From JAZNOL01 sp045580815 (GTDB lineage: Bacteria; Bacillota; Clostridia; RUG12999), in NCBI GenBank assembly GCA_045580815.1, contig JAZNOL010000017.1, forward strand, positions 1 through 8,886: DNA of 8,886 bases, written 5' to 3'. The translations under genes and the position numbers were made by a program. Position 1 is the stretch's first letter; each line of letters begins with the position of its first letter. Shown here one piece after another: positions 1 to 6,244 of this stretch. Under the pieces are notes generated by a model. That model did not search any database. It had not been told where the DNA came from and was given only the letters and a program-made list of their open reading frames with translations.

Positions 1-2
1 CC

Positions 3-77
3 GAGTATTTTAACACAGTGAAAGCGAAAATTCACCTCTTAAAATCGAGTTCGGATTACTCGCTTTCGGTTAAATAA
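3..77 (+). CDS. C-terminal tail of an upstream gene (partial)
   Basis: This frame is open from the window edge through 24 codons and ends in TAA at 75-77. The last residues read DYSLSVK. The other two plus frames close at bases 11-13 and 19-21. The stop overlaps the ribosome binding site (AAGGAG, 76-81) of the next gene, whose ATG follows 10 bases later. That arrangement is typical of operon neighbours. Too little is present to name the product. The call rests only on the open frame and spacing, so it could be chance. Confidence 0.55.
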   Translation, partial: EYFNTVKAKIHLLKSSSDYSLSVK

Positions 78-87
78 GGAGATAGTT

Positions 88-840
88 ATGAAAATTTTAT
101 CAATAGGAAACAGCTTTTCGGATGATGCACACCGTTACATAGCAGAAATTGCTAAATCAAACGGTGAAGATATAAAAACCGTTAATCTATACATCGGCGG
201 TTGCAGTCTTGAGCTTCATGCCGAAAATATAAAAGAAGACAAGCCGGCTTACGGAATAACCTACGGAGGTGTTCCTACAGGTTTCGGCACATCCATAAAA
301 ACAGCACTTGAAAGTGACGATTGGGACGTTGTGACTTTGCAACAGGCAAGCCATTTCAGCTTTGATTATTCCACATATCAGCCGTTTTTGAAAAATCTGA
401 CGGAATATGTGCGAAAATATGCACCCGGTGCAAAGCTGTATATTCACCAGACATGGAGTTACCGTGACGGCTCGGAAAATATGTTTAACCTTGGTTTTGC
501 CAATCACGGGGAAATGTTCAAACGTGTTAAGGAGGCGTATTTTATTGCCGCACAGTCGACAAATGCACCTATTATTCCCGGTGGCGAGGCAATGGAAATG
601 CTCGCCTGTACCAACACAGAGCATCACCGTGATGCAATTCACGCAAGCCTTGGCATAGGAAGATACCTGCTTGGTCTTGTGTGGTACGAAACTCTTACAG
701 GCAAGCTTGCACCAAGAACAGATAAAATCACTTTTGATGAGCCGGTTTCTCAGACAGAAATCGAGCTTGCACATAAGCTTGCACATAAGGCAGTTAAAAT
801 ATATCAAAACGATAAGCTTACAGAACCGCTTTATTCCTAA
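88..840 (+). CDS. DUF4886 family SGNH-like hydrolase
   Basis: A 250-residue protein without a signal peptide or membrane segment, so probably cytoplasmic. Near the N-terminus IGNSFSDDA (residues 6-14) occupies the place of SGNH block I, with Ser9 as likely nucleophile. IGGCSLE (36-42) resembles the glycine-bearing block II, LQQ (84-86) sits where block III is expected, HQTW lies at 120-123, and RDAIH (181-185) gives the D-x-x-H of block V. DUF4886 proteins are often found near carbohydrate-degradation genes and are thought to be esterase-like, but I know of no established substrate. The ATG is preceded by AAGGAGA with good spacing (76-82). The gene probably continues an operon from the left, since another stop codon lies only 10 bases upstream. 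Family assignment is fairly firm; the reaction is not known. Confidence 0.82.
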   Translation: MKILSIGNSFSDDAHRYIAEIAKSNGEDIKTVNLYIGGCSLELHAENIKEDKPAYGITYGGVPTGFGTSIKTALESDDWDVVTLQQASHFSFDYSTYQPFLKNLTEYVRKYAPGAKLYIHQTWSYRDGSENMFNLGFANHGEMFKRVKEAYFIAAQSTNAPIIPGGEAMEMLACTNTEHHRDAIHASLGIGRYLLGLVWYETLTGKLAPRTDKITFDEPVSQTEIELAHKLAHKAVKIYQNDKLTEPLYS

Positions 841-858
841 AATATAAAGGGAAATAAC

Positions 859-967
859 AAAGAGGTCGTCTCAATAAACATAAATTTATGCAAAAATTTT
901 TTATATAGGGACAAATTCCCTCATTGAATATTAATGCATATAACTTGTTTAAAGAGACAGCCTCTTT
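859..967. repeat. 14-bp imperfect terminal inverted repeat, MITE-like
   Basis: Bases 859-872 (AAAGAGGTCGTCTC) and 954-967 (GAGACAGCCTCTTT) are inverted copies matching at 12 of 14 positions; the two mismatches are adjacent (TC against CT). The enclosed 81 bases are AT-rich, have no gene, and contain a perfect 12-bp palindrome, CATAAATTTATG, at 879-890. Termini of the form GAGACAGCC are, from memory, common on insertion sequences of Firmicutes such as the IS1182 group, so this may be a small non-autonomous element or a relic. I see no clear target duplication. The alternative is simply a convergent terminator region. Confidence 0.4.
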
Positions 968-968
968 T
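951..968. terminator. Possible bidirectional terminator between convergent genes
   Basis: AAAGAG (951-956) and CTCTTT (962-967) can pair around the loop ACAGC, and the right arm runs into TTTT then AT-rich sequence. It lies between the plus-strand gene ending at 840 and the minus-strand operon ending at 1009, where a terminator is expected. The stem is only 6 bp and AT-rich, so the call is weak. A further weak hairpin (CAAATT at 977-982 with AATTTG at 987-992) lies nearby. Confidence 0.3.
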
Positions 969-1008
969 AATATTTCCAAATTACAAAATTTGTTCGTTGC
1001 TTTGGCAA

Positions 1009-1446
1009 TTATTTAATTTCAAATTCACCTTTAACCATCACAAGCACATCGGTTTTTGCTGTAATGCCCCTGCCGTCACCAACCGGCACAATAAGATGGT
1101 TATTTGCAGGCATAGCTGTGCCATCCGCAAGGTCTTCGCCGCCGGTTACGTTGGCAATACCGCCTTTTGCAGTAGCGTTTATTACAGCCGAGCCCTGTCG
1201 CAAAATAAGCTCACACCCTGCACTGCATACCATTTTCTGCCCTTTTTTTATGCTAACAACCTCAAAGCTTGTTGCCGGTGTTTTTGTGTCTATGTATTGC
1301 TGAACCTGCTGCATAAACACACTGTTTAAATAACTTTTTGAAATAAGGGGGTCATCTTCGCCGCCGGGATTTGCCATAACAACTGCCGTACACAGTGCAA
1401 CAACTGCTGTACCGGCAACAATTCCTTTTAAAAATTCTCGTTTCAC
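1009..1446 (-). CDS. Exported protein of unknown function, last gene of the mazEF operon
   Basis: A 145-residue protein starting at GTG, chosen because GGAGG (1454-1458) lies 7 bases upstream. Residues 1-25 form a signal peptide or N-terminal anchor: basic MKR, a hydrophobic stretch, then VMANPGG with a plausible AxA-like cleavage region near 24-26. The mature part opens with GGEDDPLISKSYL (28-40), then a probable helix (41-54), and a region likely rich in beta strands with FEVVSIKKGQ (61-70), GCELILRQGSA (77-87), GGIANVTGGEDL (95-106), NNHLIVP (115-121) and GRGI (125-128). I recall similar exported proteins in clostridial genomes but know no function. It starts 32 bases after mazF, so it is probably co-transcribed. 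No catalytic motif is visible; the two cysteines at 74 and 78 could form a disulfide or bind metal. Confidence 0.78.
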   Translation of the reverse strand: MKREFLKGIVAGTAVVALCTAVVMANPGGEDDPLISKSYLNSVFMQQVQQYIDTKTPATSFEVVSIKKGQKMVCSAGCELILRQGSAVINATAKGGIANVTGGEDLADGTAMPANNHLIVPVGDGRGITAKTDVLVMVKGEFEIK

Positions 1447-1478
1447 TTTTTATCCTCCGCTTCTCTTATAATGATTAA

Positions 1479-1823
1479 CTATGATAGACCGAAGCTTATG
1501 TTGATAGCCTCATTTACCAAAACCATCAGATTATCGTCAAGATGGCCTATTTTTTCTCTAAGGCGTTTTTTATCAATTGTACGAATTTGTTCCAAAAGAA
1601 TAACCGAATCACGGCTAAGTCCGTAATCTTCTGCTGCAATTTCAATATGCGTAGGCATTTTCGCTTTGTTAATTTGCGACGTTATTGCCGCAGCAATTAT
1701 TGTAGGACTATACTTGTTTCCAACATCATTTTGTACAATCAACACAGGGCGTACACCGCCCTGCTCCGAACCTATTACGGGGCTTAAATCCGCATAATAG
1801 ATATCGCCTCTTTTTACAATCAC
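1479..1823 (-). CDS. mazF: MazF/EndoA-type mRNA interferase
   Basis: Sequence-specific endoribonuclease toxin of the PemK/MazF family, 114 residues, close in length and sequence to Bacillus subtilis EndoA (NdoA). Visible motifs include VKRGDIYYADLSP at the N-terminus, GSEQGGVRPVL (18-28), SPTIIAAAIT (39-48) and RDSVILLEQIRTIDKKRL in the second half. Known catalytic residues Arg25 and Thr48 fall at exactly these numbers when translation starts at the GTG at 1823-1821, which fixes the start. A longer frame using ATG at 1853 or 1883 would add residues absent from the family and overlap mazE. GGAG (1834-1837) inside the end of mazE lies 10 bases upstream. One base separates the mazE stop from this start, so translation is probably coupled. 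Relatives in B. subtilis and C. difficile cut RNA at UACAU; that specificity is inferred here. Confidence 0.95.
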   Translation of the reverse strand: MIVKRGDIYYADLSPVIGSEQGGVRPVLIVQNDVGNKYSPTIIAAAITSQINKAKMPTHIEIAAEDYGLSRDSVILLEQIRTIDKKRLREKIGHLDDNLMVLVNEAINISFGLS

Positions 1824-1824
1824 A

Positions 1825-2082
1825 TTATTCACACTCCGAAAGTTTTTCCTCATAGCTTTCCAGCTGTTGCCGGTCAGCCTCAAAACATATTTCGGCGAGC
1901 CTCAAATTAATTTCACCCATTTCGGTATAGCCTTTTTTTAAAGCTTTTTCCAATTCATTTTCTGCAAACTCGGTTAAAACCAATTCAATAAGCTTGTCAC
2001 AGCTTACCTCTTTTTGCTCTGCAATTTTTGAAAGCCTTTTTAAAAGCACACCGTCAACGGACACGTTCATCTTTTTTCGCAT
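1825..2082 (-). CDS. mazE: MazE/EndoAI-type ribbon-helix-helix antitoxin
   Basis: An 85-residue partner of the adjacent MazF. Residues 3-10 (KKMNVSVD) fit the DNA-binding beta strand of a ribbon-helix-helix fold, followed by two helices at about 11-23 and 27-41. The C-terminal part carries KKGYTEMGEINLRLAE (49-64), matching the conserved region of EndoAI-type antitoxins that binds and inhibits the RNase, and ends in an acidic tail. Such proteins neutralise MazF and often bind their own promoter. The ATG at 2082-2080 has only a distant G-rich site (GGGGG, 14 bases upstream); the ATG at codon 5 is an alternative but sits further still from it. A dedicated promoter lies about 70 bases upstream, while readthrough from alr is also possible. 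Confidence 0.9.
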   Translation of the reverse strand: MRKKMNVSVDGVLLKRLSKIAEQKEVSCDKLIELVLTEFAENELEKALKKGYTEMGEINLRLAEICFEADRQQLESYEEKLSECE

Positions 2083-2138
2083 AAGACAAGTGCCATCCCC
2101 CTTTTGTTATCCGGTCGACAATACATTTGACTTTAATC

Positions 2139-2157
2139 GGTATATAATAATTATACC
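2139..2157. promoter_or_regulatory. Inverted repeat over the mazE -10 box, candidate operator
   Basis: GGTATA (2139-2144) and TATACC (2152-2157) are perfect inverted copies around a 7-base AT centre. The -10 box of the mazE promoter lies inside this symmetry, and the start of transcription should fall at its left edge. Ribbon-helix-helix antitoxins typically bind such short palindromes, so autoregulation by MazE is a reasonable inference. AT-rich promoters produce symmetric runs by chance, so the evidence is moderate. Confidence 0.4.
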
Positions 2158-2178
2158 GCATTATTTATGTAAAATCAA
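2150..2178 (-). promoter_or_regulatory. Sigma-A promoter for mazEF
   Basis: On the minus strand TTGATT (2178-2173) and TATAAT (2155-2150) are separated by exactly 17 bases. The -10 box is a perfect consensus and the -35 matches four of six, with the essential TTGA intact. It lies in the 114-base spacer between alr and mazE, so mazEF and the exported-protein gene can be transcribed separately from alr. The expected leader is about 60 bases. Confidence 0.75.
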
Positions 2179-2196
2179 ATGCAATTTAACCCAATT

Positions 2197-3363
2197 TCAA
2201 CCAAGATAACTTAAAAAACCAGTAATTTTACCATTTTCACTGTAAATTCTCGGCACACGCTTTCCTATTGCGCAGATGAGTTCGTAACTGATGGTGTTTA
2301 AAATTTCAGCAGCCTCCTCAAAAGAAGCCTCGCTGTCACCGCATTTTCCGAACACCGTAACAACGTCTTCTGTACTGATATTATTGACAGCACTGACGTC
2401 AATCATGCACTGATCCATGCAAATTCTTCCGATAACGGGAACTTTTTTTCCGCCTGCAATAACCTGCCATTTGCTAGACAGTGCACGCATAAACCCGTCG
2501 GCATACCCGATGGGAAGCGTTGCAATTTTTGTTTTTTTGTCGGTTACATATGTGGCACCGTAGCTGACGGGAATATTGCTTTCTCTATATTGTATGCGTG
2601 TGACGATGGTTTTTACACTCATTGCCTGTTTTAAATCAAGAATATTTTTGTCAACATCCTCCGAGGGCATAAGTCCATAGCAGATTATGCCCGGACGCAC
2701 CATGTCAAGATGCATATTTTTGTGTTTTACTGTTGCGGCACTGTTGCAAACGTGTTTTATGGGAATTTTCACGCCACGTGCTTCCAGTTTTTCCACAAAA
2801 GAGCAAAATCTATCAAACTGCGTGTTTGTAAAACTGTCGTCCTTACCGTCTGCACAGGAAAAATGTGTGTAAACGCCTTCAATTTCTATATTTTCAAGAT
2901 TATTTATTTTTTCAATTTCATCAAGAGAGCTGTCGCAAAGCTCAAAGCCTATGCGGGTCATGCCTGTGTCAAGAGCAATGTGAACCGGGCAGTTTTTTTC
3001 GGCAGATTTTGCCGCCGCCGAAAACCGCAGTGCATCTTCAAAAGTATAAATTGTGGGGGTTATGTTTTCTTCAACGGCATAATCCGTGTCAGCCTTTGCG
3101 GTGTATCCCAGTGAAAGAATACGCGATATAATTCCTGCATCACGAAGCTGTCCGCCCTCGTCAACAGAGGCAACAGCCAGCATATCAGCACCACTTTCTA
3201 CCATAGCCTTTGCCGCATATACACTGCCGTGACCGTATGCATCGGCTTTTACGCAGGCTAAAATTTTAACTTTGTCACCCACATGACGACGGATTTCTTT
3301 TATATTATGACGTATGGCGTCAAGGTCGATTTCCGCCCATGTTCTGTAAGAATATTTGTGCAT
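2197..3363 (-). CDS. alr: Alanine racemase
   Basis: PLP-dependent racemase that interconverts L- and D-alanine, supplying D-Ala for peptidoglycan precursors in the cytoplasm. The 388 residues have the family's normal length. YRTWAEIDLDAIRHN opens the TIM barrel; CVKADAYGHG (37-46) carries the PLP lysine Lys39; LDTGMTRIGF (131-140) carries the PLP-contacting Arg137; His168 and the RPG motif (223-225) follow. VSYGATY (266-272) holds the second catalytic base Tyr268, IATLPIGYADG (280-290) starts the C-terminal beta domain, and CMDQCMIDVS (315-324) is the substrate-site motif. The ATG has AGAGG 7 bases upstream, and no other start fits, so the gene begins 64 bases inside the preceding lipoprotein gene. 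In C. difficile alr2 likewise follows gerS, and in B. subtilis alrA follows ydcC, consistent with this neighbourhood. Confidence 0.97.
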   Translation of the reverse strand: MHKYSYRTWAEIDLDAIRHNIKEIRRHVGDKVKILACVKADAYGHGSVYAAKAMVESGADMLAVASVDEGGQLRDAGIISRILSLGYTAKADTDYAVEENITPTIYTFEDALRFSAAAKSAEKNCPVHIALDTGMTRIGFELCDSSLDEIEKINNLENIEIEGVYTHFSCADGKDDSFTNTQFDRFCSFVEKLEARGVKIPIKHVCNSAATVKHKNMHLDMVRPGIICYGLMPSEDVDKNILDLKQAMSVKTIVTRIQYRESNIPVSYGATYVTDKKTKIATLPIGYADGFMRALSSKWQVIAGGKKVPVIGRICMDQCMIDVSAVNNISTEDVVTVFGKCGDSEASFEEAAEILNTISYELICAIGKRVPRIYSENGKITGFLSYLG

Positions 3364-3980
3364 TTTAAAGCCTCTTTTATCTGAATTTCAAAAAGTGAGT
3401 CATCTGGTTCGTTATTAAGTTTAAAATCAATATAATCAATACGAAGCGATACATCGCCGTCGGTTTTAAGCTCTAAAAACAGCGGTTGAAGCGATTTGCT
3501 GTCAAGAGTAAGCTCTGCCTGCTGTCTGTAAGGATTATCAATTCCCGTTTTTACAGAAAGCACAACTGTACTGCCGTCATCACCACTCAAGTACGACTCC
3601 GCCGATGTACCATTATAATATGCATCAAAAAACGTGTGCAAAAACATAAAATCCTTGCTATTCTCCGGTGTTTGCGAAATTTTAACAACATTTTCGCCAC
3701 TCAGATTTGTAAGCACCGCTGTCTGACCGTTTATTACAGTAACAATATCACTTGCCTCGGTACGCATTTTGTCCGGAAATTTAAAATACTGCACCGCATC
3801 GTAGGTGTTTTTGTTCTTGTTTGAAGAAGTTGATATTTTTACTTGAGCACAGTAGCTTTTCATCCCCGAAAATCGGGAATAAACACGCTCATTTACATCT
3901 TTGGGTGCAGTAATTGCACCGCAGGAACAAAAAACAAGCGAAATAGCAATAATTAGTATAAATGCAGCAGTTTTTTTCAT
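3300..3980 (-). CDS. LolA-like lipoprotein of the YdcC/GerS type
   Basis: A 226-residue secreted lipoprotein. Residues 1-17 are a hydrophobic signal, with Cys20 in FCSCG as the likely lipidated residue (Cys18 is an alternative). The mature part has the look of the LolA/LolB-like beta fold: an N-terminal helix VNERVYSRFSGMKSYCAQVKIS (from 29), then YFKFPDKMRTEAS (65-77), GENVVKISQ (95-103), QQAELTLDSKSLQPLFLELKTDG (153-175), and PDDSLFEI (192-199), which is a usual domain end. Its place directly before alr matches B. subtilis ydcC and C. difficile gerS, whose product acts with CwlD in spore cortex modification. That role is inferred from context and fold only. AGGAGG (3992-3997) lies 11 bases before the ATG. 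Oddly, the last 21 or so residues are encoded within alr and look unlike a conserved domain. Confidence 0.82.
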   Translation of the reverse strand: MKKTAAFILIIAISLVFCSCGAITAPKDVNERVYSRFSGMKSYCAQVKISTSSNKNKNTYDAVQYFKFPDKMRTEASDIVTVINGQTAVLTNLSGENVVKISQTPENSKDFMFLHTFFDAYYNGTSAESYLSGDDGSTVVLSVKTGIDNPYRQQAELTLDSKSLQPLFLELKTDGDVSLRIDYIDFKLNNEPDDSLFEIQIKEALKCTNILTEHGRKSTLTPYVII

Positions 3981-4043
3981 AATGACAAAAGCCTCCTAAC
4001 AAATTTCAGCCACTTTAGCTTTTATCATTTGATTTTTTTATAA

Positions 4044-5534
4044 TTATCCGCCTACAATACGCATAAATGCTGACGACAGATTATTTACGATATCTGATGC
4101 AATAAGCGATTGTTTACCGTATTTATGAGCCGCAATATCGCCTGCCGCCCCATGCACATAAACCGCCGCCTGAGCCGCCGTTTCGGTGCTCATTCCCTGT
4201 GCTGCAAACGCTCCGGCAACACCGGCTAAAACGTCGCCGCTACCTCCCGTTGCCATGCCACGGTTGCCTGTGGGATTTATCATCACAGACCCGTACGCAG
4301 ATGTAACAACCGTTGCCGCACCTTTGAGCACAAGGGTTACGCCGGTTTCCTTTGCAAAATCTCTTGCCAAAGAAAGGCGGTTTTGCTGAATTTCGCAGAT
4401 TTCCTTACCCGTAAGCCGTGCAAACTCGCCCGGATGGGGAGTTAAAATCACCGGTGAGCGGGAATTGCGTAATATATTTATATTCGCCGCTATGGAATTT
4501 ATTCCATCGGCATCAATAACCGTAGGTACACCGCTTTCCAAAACAGCATCTATTATCGCTGTAACCTCGTCTGACACTCCAAGTCCCGGACCGATTACTA
4601 CCGCATTATAACGGCTTATACCCTCCAAAATATTGCTCATTGACGCGTATGTTATTCTGTCATGGCATTTAAGAGGCAAAGTCATGGCTTCTGTTAATTT
4701 TATTTCCATAATCGGATTTAAATTTTCGGGAATTGCAAGGGTAACCAATCCACAACCGCTTCGCAAAGCTCCCATGCAGGCAAGATGTGCCGCACCTGTC
4801 ATGCCAACAGACCCGGCAATCACCAAAAGCCGCCCGAAATTACCTTTGTTTGCATCATCGGATTTTCGTGGAATAAGATTTTTAATATGCAGGTCGTCCG
4901 GCAAAAAGGCATCAAAGCTGTTTGGCTTTTGCTCACCTATTTTCGCCACAAAAATCTCCCCGGCAAAGGTTTTTCCCGGATACTGCACAATACCAGTTTT
5001 TATGTATCCGAATGTGACTGTTGCATCAGCTTTTACGGCAGTTTTAACAACCTCACCCGTATCGGCATTCACGCCTGTTGGAATGTCTACAGCAAGCTTA
5101 AATGCATGACAATTGTTGATTTTTTCTATACAATCAAGCTCTACTGCACCCGACACACCTATACCCAAAACTGCGTCCACAACAATATCGCAGTAATCAA
5201 GACCGCTGTAATCTTCAACAACTACAGGGATTCCCAATTTTGTTGCTTTTTCAAGGTTTATTTTCGCATTTTCTGTCTGCGGCTGACCCATAGCGAGGAT
5301 AATCTGAACGTTGTACCCATCATAAAAAAGAAGTCTTGCAGCGGCAATACCGTCTCCTCCGTTGTTGCCTTTTCCACAGACAATACAAACATTCGCAGTC
5401 TTTTCAAACCGTGCTGTCACAAAATCGCAAATGCCTTGTGCCGCCTGTTCCATAACATCTATCGGAGAATTTCCGGCATCAAAAATCTGCGTTTCGTACA
5501 ACCGCATGCTATTTGCTGTTAAAAGTTGTTTCAT
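4044..5534 (-). CDS. nnr: Bifunctional NAD(P)H-hydrate epimerase and ADP-dependent dehydratase
   Basis: Metabolite-repair enzyme of 496 residues that converts damaged NADHX and NADPHX back to NAD(P)H. The N-terminal YjeF_N domain (about 1-205) epimerises the R form: CGKGNNGGDG (53-62), VVDAVLGIGVSG (118-129) and VDIPTGVNADTGEV (149-162) are its signature elements. The C-terminal ribokinase-like domain (about 225-496) is the dehydratase: KGNFGRLLVIAGS (230-242), GPGLG (315-319), DADGIN (341-346), LTPHPGEFARLTG (364-376), LKGAATV (403-409) and the nucleotide-binding NPTGNRGMATGGSGDVLAG (420-438). Length and domain order match E. coli Nnr and many clostridial homologues. Its ATG overlaps the upstream stop as ATGA, with GGAG in the upstream gene. 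In Bacillus a yjeF gene also lies near acpS, ydcC and alr; no acpS is present here. Confidence 0.96.
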   Translation of the reverse strand: MKQLLTANSMRLYETQIFDAGNSPIDVMEQAAQGICDFVTARFEKTANVCIVCGKGNNGGDGIAAARLLFYDGYNVQIILAMGQPQTENAKINLEKATKLGIPVVVEDYSGLDYCDIVVDAVLGIGVSGAVELDCIEKINNCHAFKLAVDIPTGVNADTGEVVKTAVKADATVTFGYIKTGIVQYPGKTFAGEIFVAKIGEQKPNSFDAFLPDDLHIKNLIPRKSDDANKGNFGRLLVIAGSVGMTGAAHLACMGALRSGCGLVTLAIPENLNPIMEIKLTEAMTLPLKCHDRITYASMSNILEGISRYNAVVIGPGLGVSDEVTAIIDAVLESGVPTVIDADGINSIAANINILRNSRSPVILTPHPGEFARLTGKEICEIQQNRLSLARDFAKETGVTLVLKGAATVVTSAYGSVMINPTGNRGMATGGSGDVLAGVAGAFAAQGMSTETAAQAAVYVHGAAGDIAAHKYGKQSLIASDIVNNLSSAFMRIVGG

Positions 5535-6049
5535 TTTGTTTCGCTCCAGTTTACTTTACGCTGGCAAAAAACTTTAAATATTTTGAGCATTTTTTCACTG
5601 GGATTGAAAATTACTTTTATACGTTTACAATCTTTGACTGCAACAAGCACAAATTCTTTGCCGCTTCCATTGCGCGAAGATACATCAACAATTTCATCAC
5701 AATTGCCTGTATATTCAGCGGCAGGAGTAATAATCTCAATTTCTTTGGCTGTAACACTTAATAAGCGTTTTCTTTTACGTTTGCCGATAACTTTGTCAAT
5801 GTCAAGTTCACCATTTGTCAAAATATATTCAAATTCAAGATTTCTGGACGTTATAAGAAAATAAATGCCCCACCACATTGCTGCTACGATAATTGATGCA
5901 ATCTGACCTATAAGCGGAATTGCAACAATTCCTGTCAAAAACACAAACATAGTTAAAAGCACACCTAAAAAGGCTGATAAGAACATAACAATAAAATCAG
6001 CAATGCTCTTTTGTCTTTTTACAAGATGCTCGGTAAAATAATCGTACAT
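5531..6049 (-). CDS. DUF6106-like membrane protein
   Basis: A 172-residue protein with two membrane segments near the N-terminus (about 18-42 and 44-66), followed by a cytoplasmic part. LEFEYILTNGELDIDKVIGKRKRKRLL (from residue 71) and VAVKDCKRIKVIFNPSEKMLKIF (from 137) resemble the PH-like domain of clostridial proteins I recall as DUF6106; function unknown. The ATG at 6049-6047 is chosen over a GTG at 6103 because GGAGG (6059-6063) precedes it by 9 bases and the longer frame would run through the promoter. It is the first gene of the operon and overlaps nnr by four bases. Confidence 0.8.
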   Translation of the reverse strand: MYDYFTEHLVKRQKSIADFIVMFLSAFLGVLLTMFVFLTGIVAIPLIGQIASIIVAAMWWGIYFLITSRNLEFEYILTNGELDIDKVIGKRKRKRLLSVTAKEIEIITPAAEYTGNCDEIVDVSSRNGSGKEFVLVAVKDCKRIKVIFNPSEKMLKIFKVFCQRKVNWSETK

Positions 6050-6085
6050 TATAAAATTCCTCCATTGTATTACTTGTATAATATA

Positions 6086-6113
6086 ATTATACCATAAATT
6101 CACAAAAAAACAA
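6086..6113 (-). promoter_or_regulatory. Sigma-A promoter for the operon from the DUF6106-like gene to alr
   Basis: On the minus strand TTGTTT (6113-6108) and a perfect TATAAT (6091-6086) are 16 bases apart. Transcription would begin near 6079, leaving about 30 bases before the ATG and the GGAGG site in between. The bases around the -10 box (GGTATAATTAT) are identical over 11 positions to those of the mazE promoter. Confidence 0.7.
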
Positions 6114-6244
6114 TACCTTATTTCAAATTTATTAATATTTTATGCAACTTCTGCCTATCAGATTTGTTTTGCAAAAGTTCACAAAGCAATAATTAAGCCG
6201 CAAAACAATGCATAGGTCGCTTTATACAAATGATACAGTCTCCA
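6114..6244. other. Noncoding AT-rich spacer
   Basis: No reading frame here has a ribosome binding site or recognisable product. A 10-bp palindrome TTTTGCAAAA lies at 6167-6176. A plus-strand open frame beginning at ATG 6208 runs across into the repeat region; its translation looks like frame noise over a structured repeat. Confidence 0.5.

Noticed and set aside
18..67. Short inverted repeats (GAAAGCG at 20-26 with CGCTTTC at 61-67) as a regulatory leader
   Set aside because: They fall within an open frame that looks like the end of a coding gene, and the competing pairings overlap.
187..807. Long minus-strand open frame opposite the DUF4886 gene
   Set aside because: Shadow frame rich in Cys with no domain signal; the plus-strand gene has clear motifs and a ribosome binding site.
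1824..1883. N-terminal extension of MazF to ATG 1883 or 1853
   Set aside because: Would overlap mazE and break the family numbering; the GTG at 1823 puts Arg25 and Thr48 at their expected positions.
4785..5522. Long plus-strand open frame opposite nnr
   Set aside because: Mirror of the strongly conserved Nnr coding sequence; no family resemblance or start signal.
6050..6103. Extended start (GTG 6103) for the DUF6106-like gene
   Set aside because: The added codons run through the -10 box, and GGAGG directly precedes the ATG at 6049.
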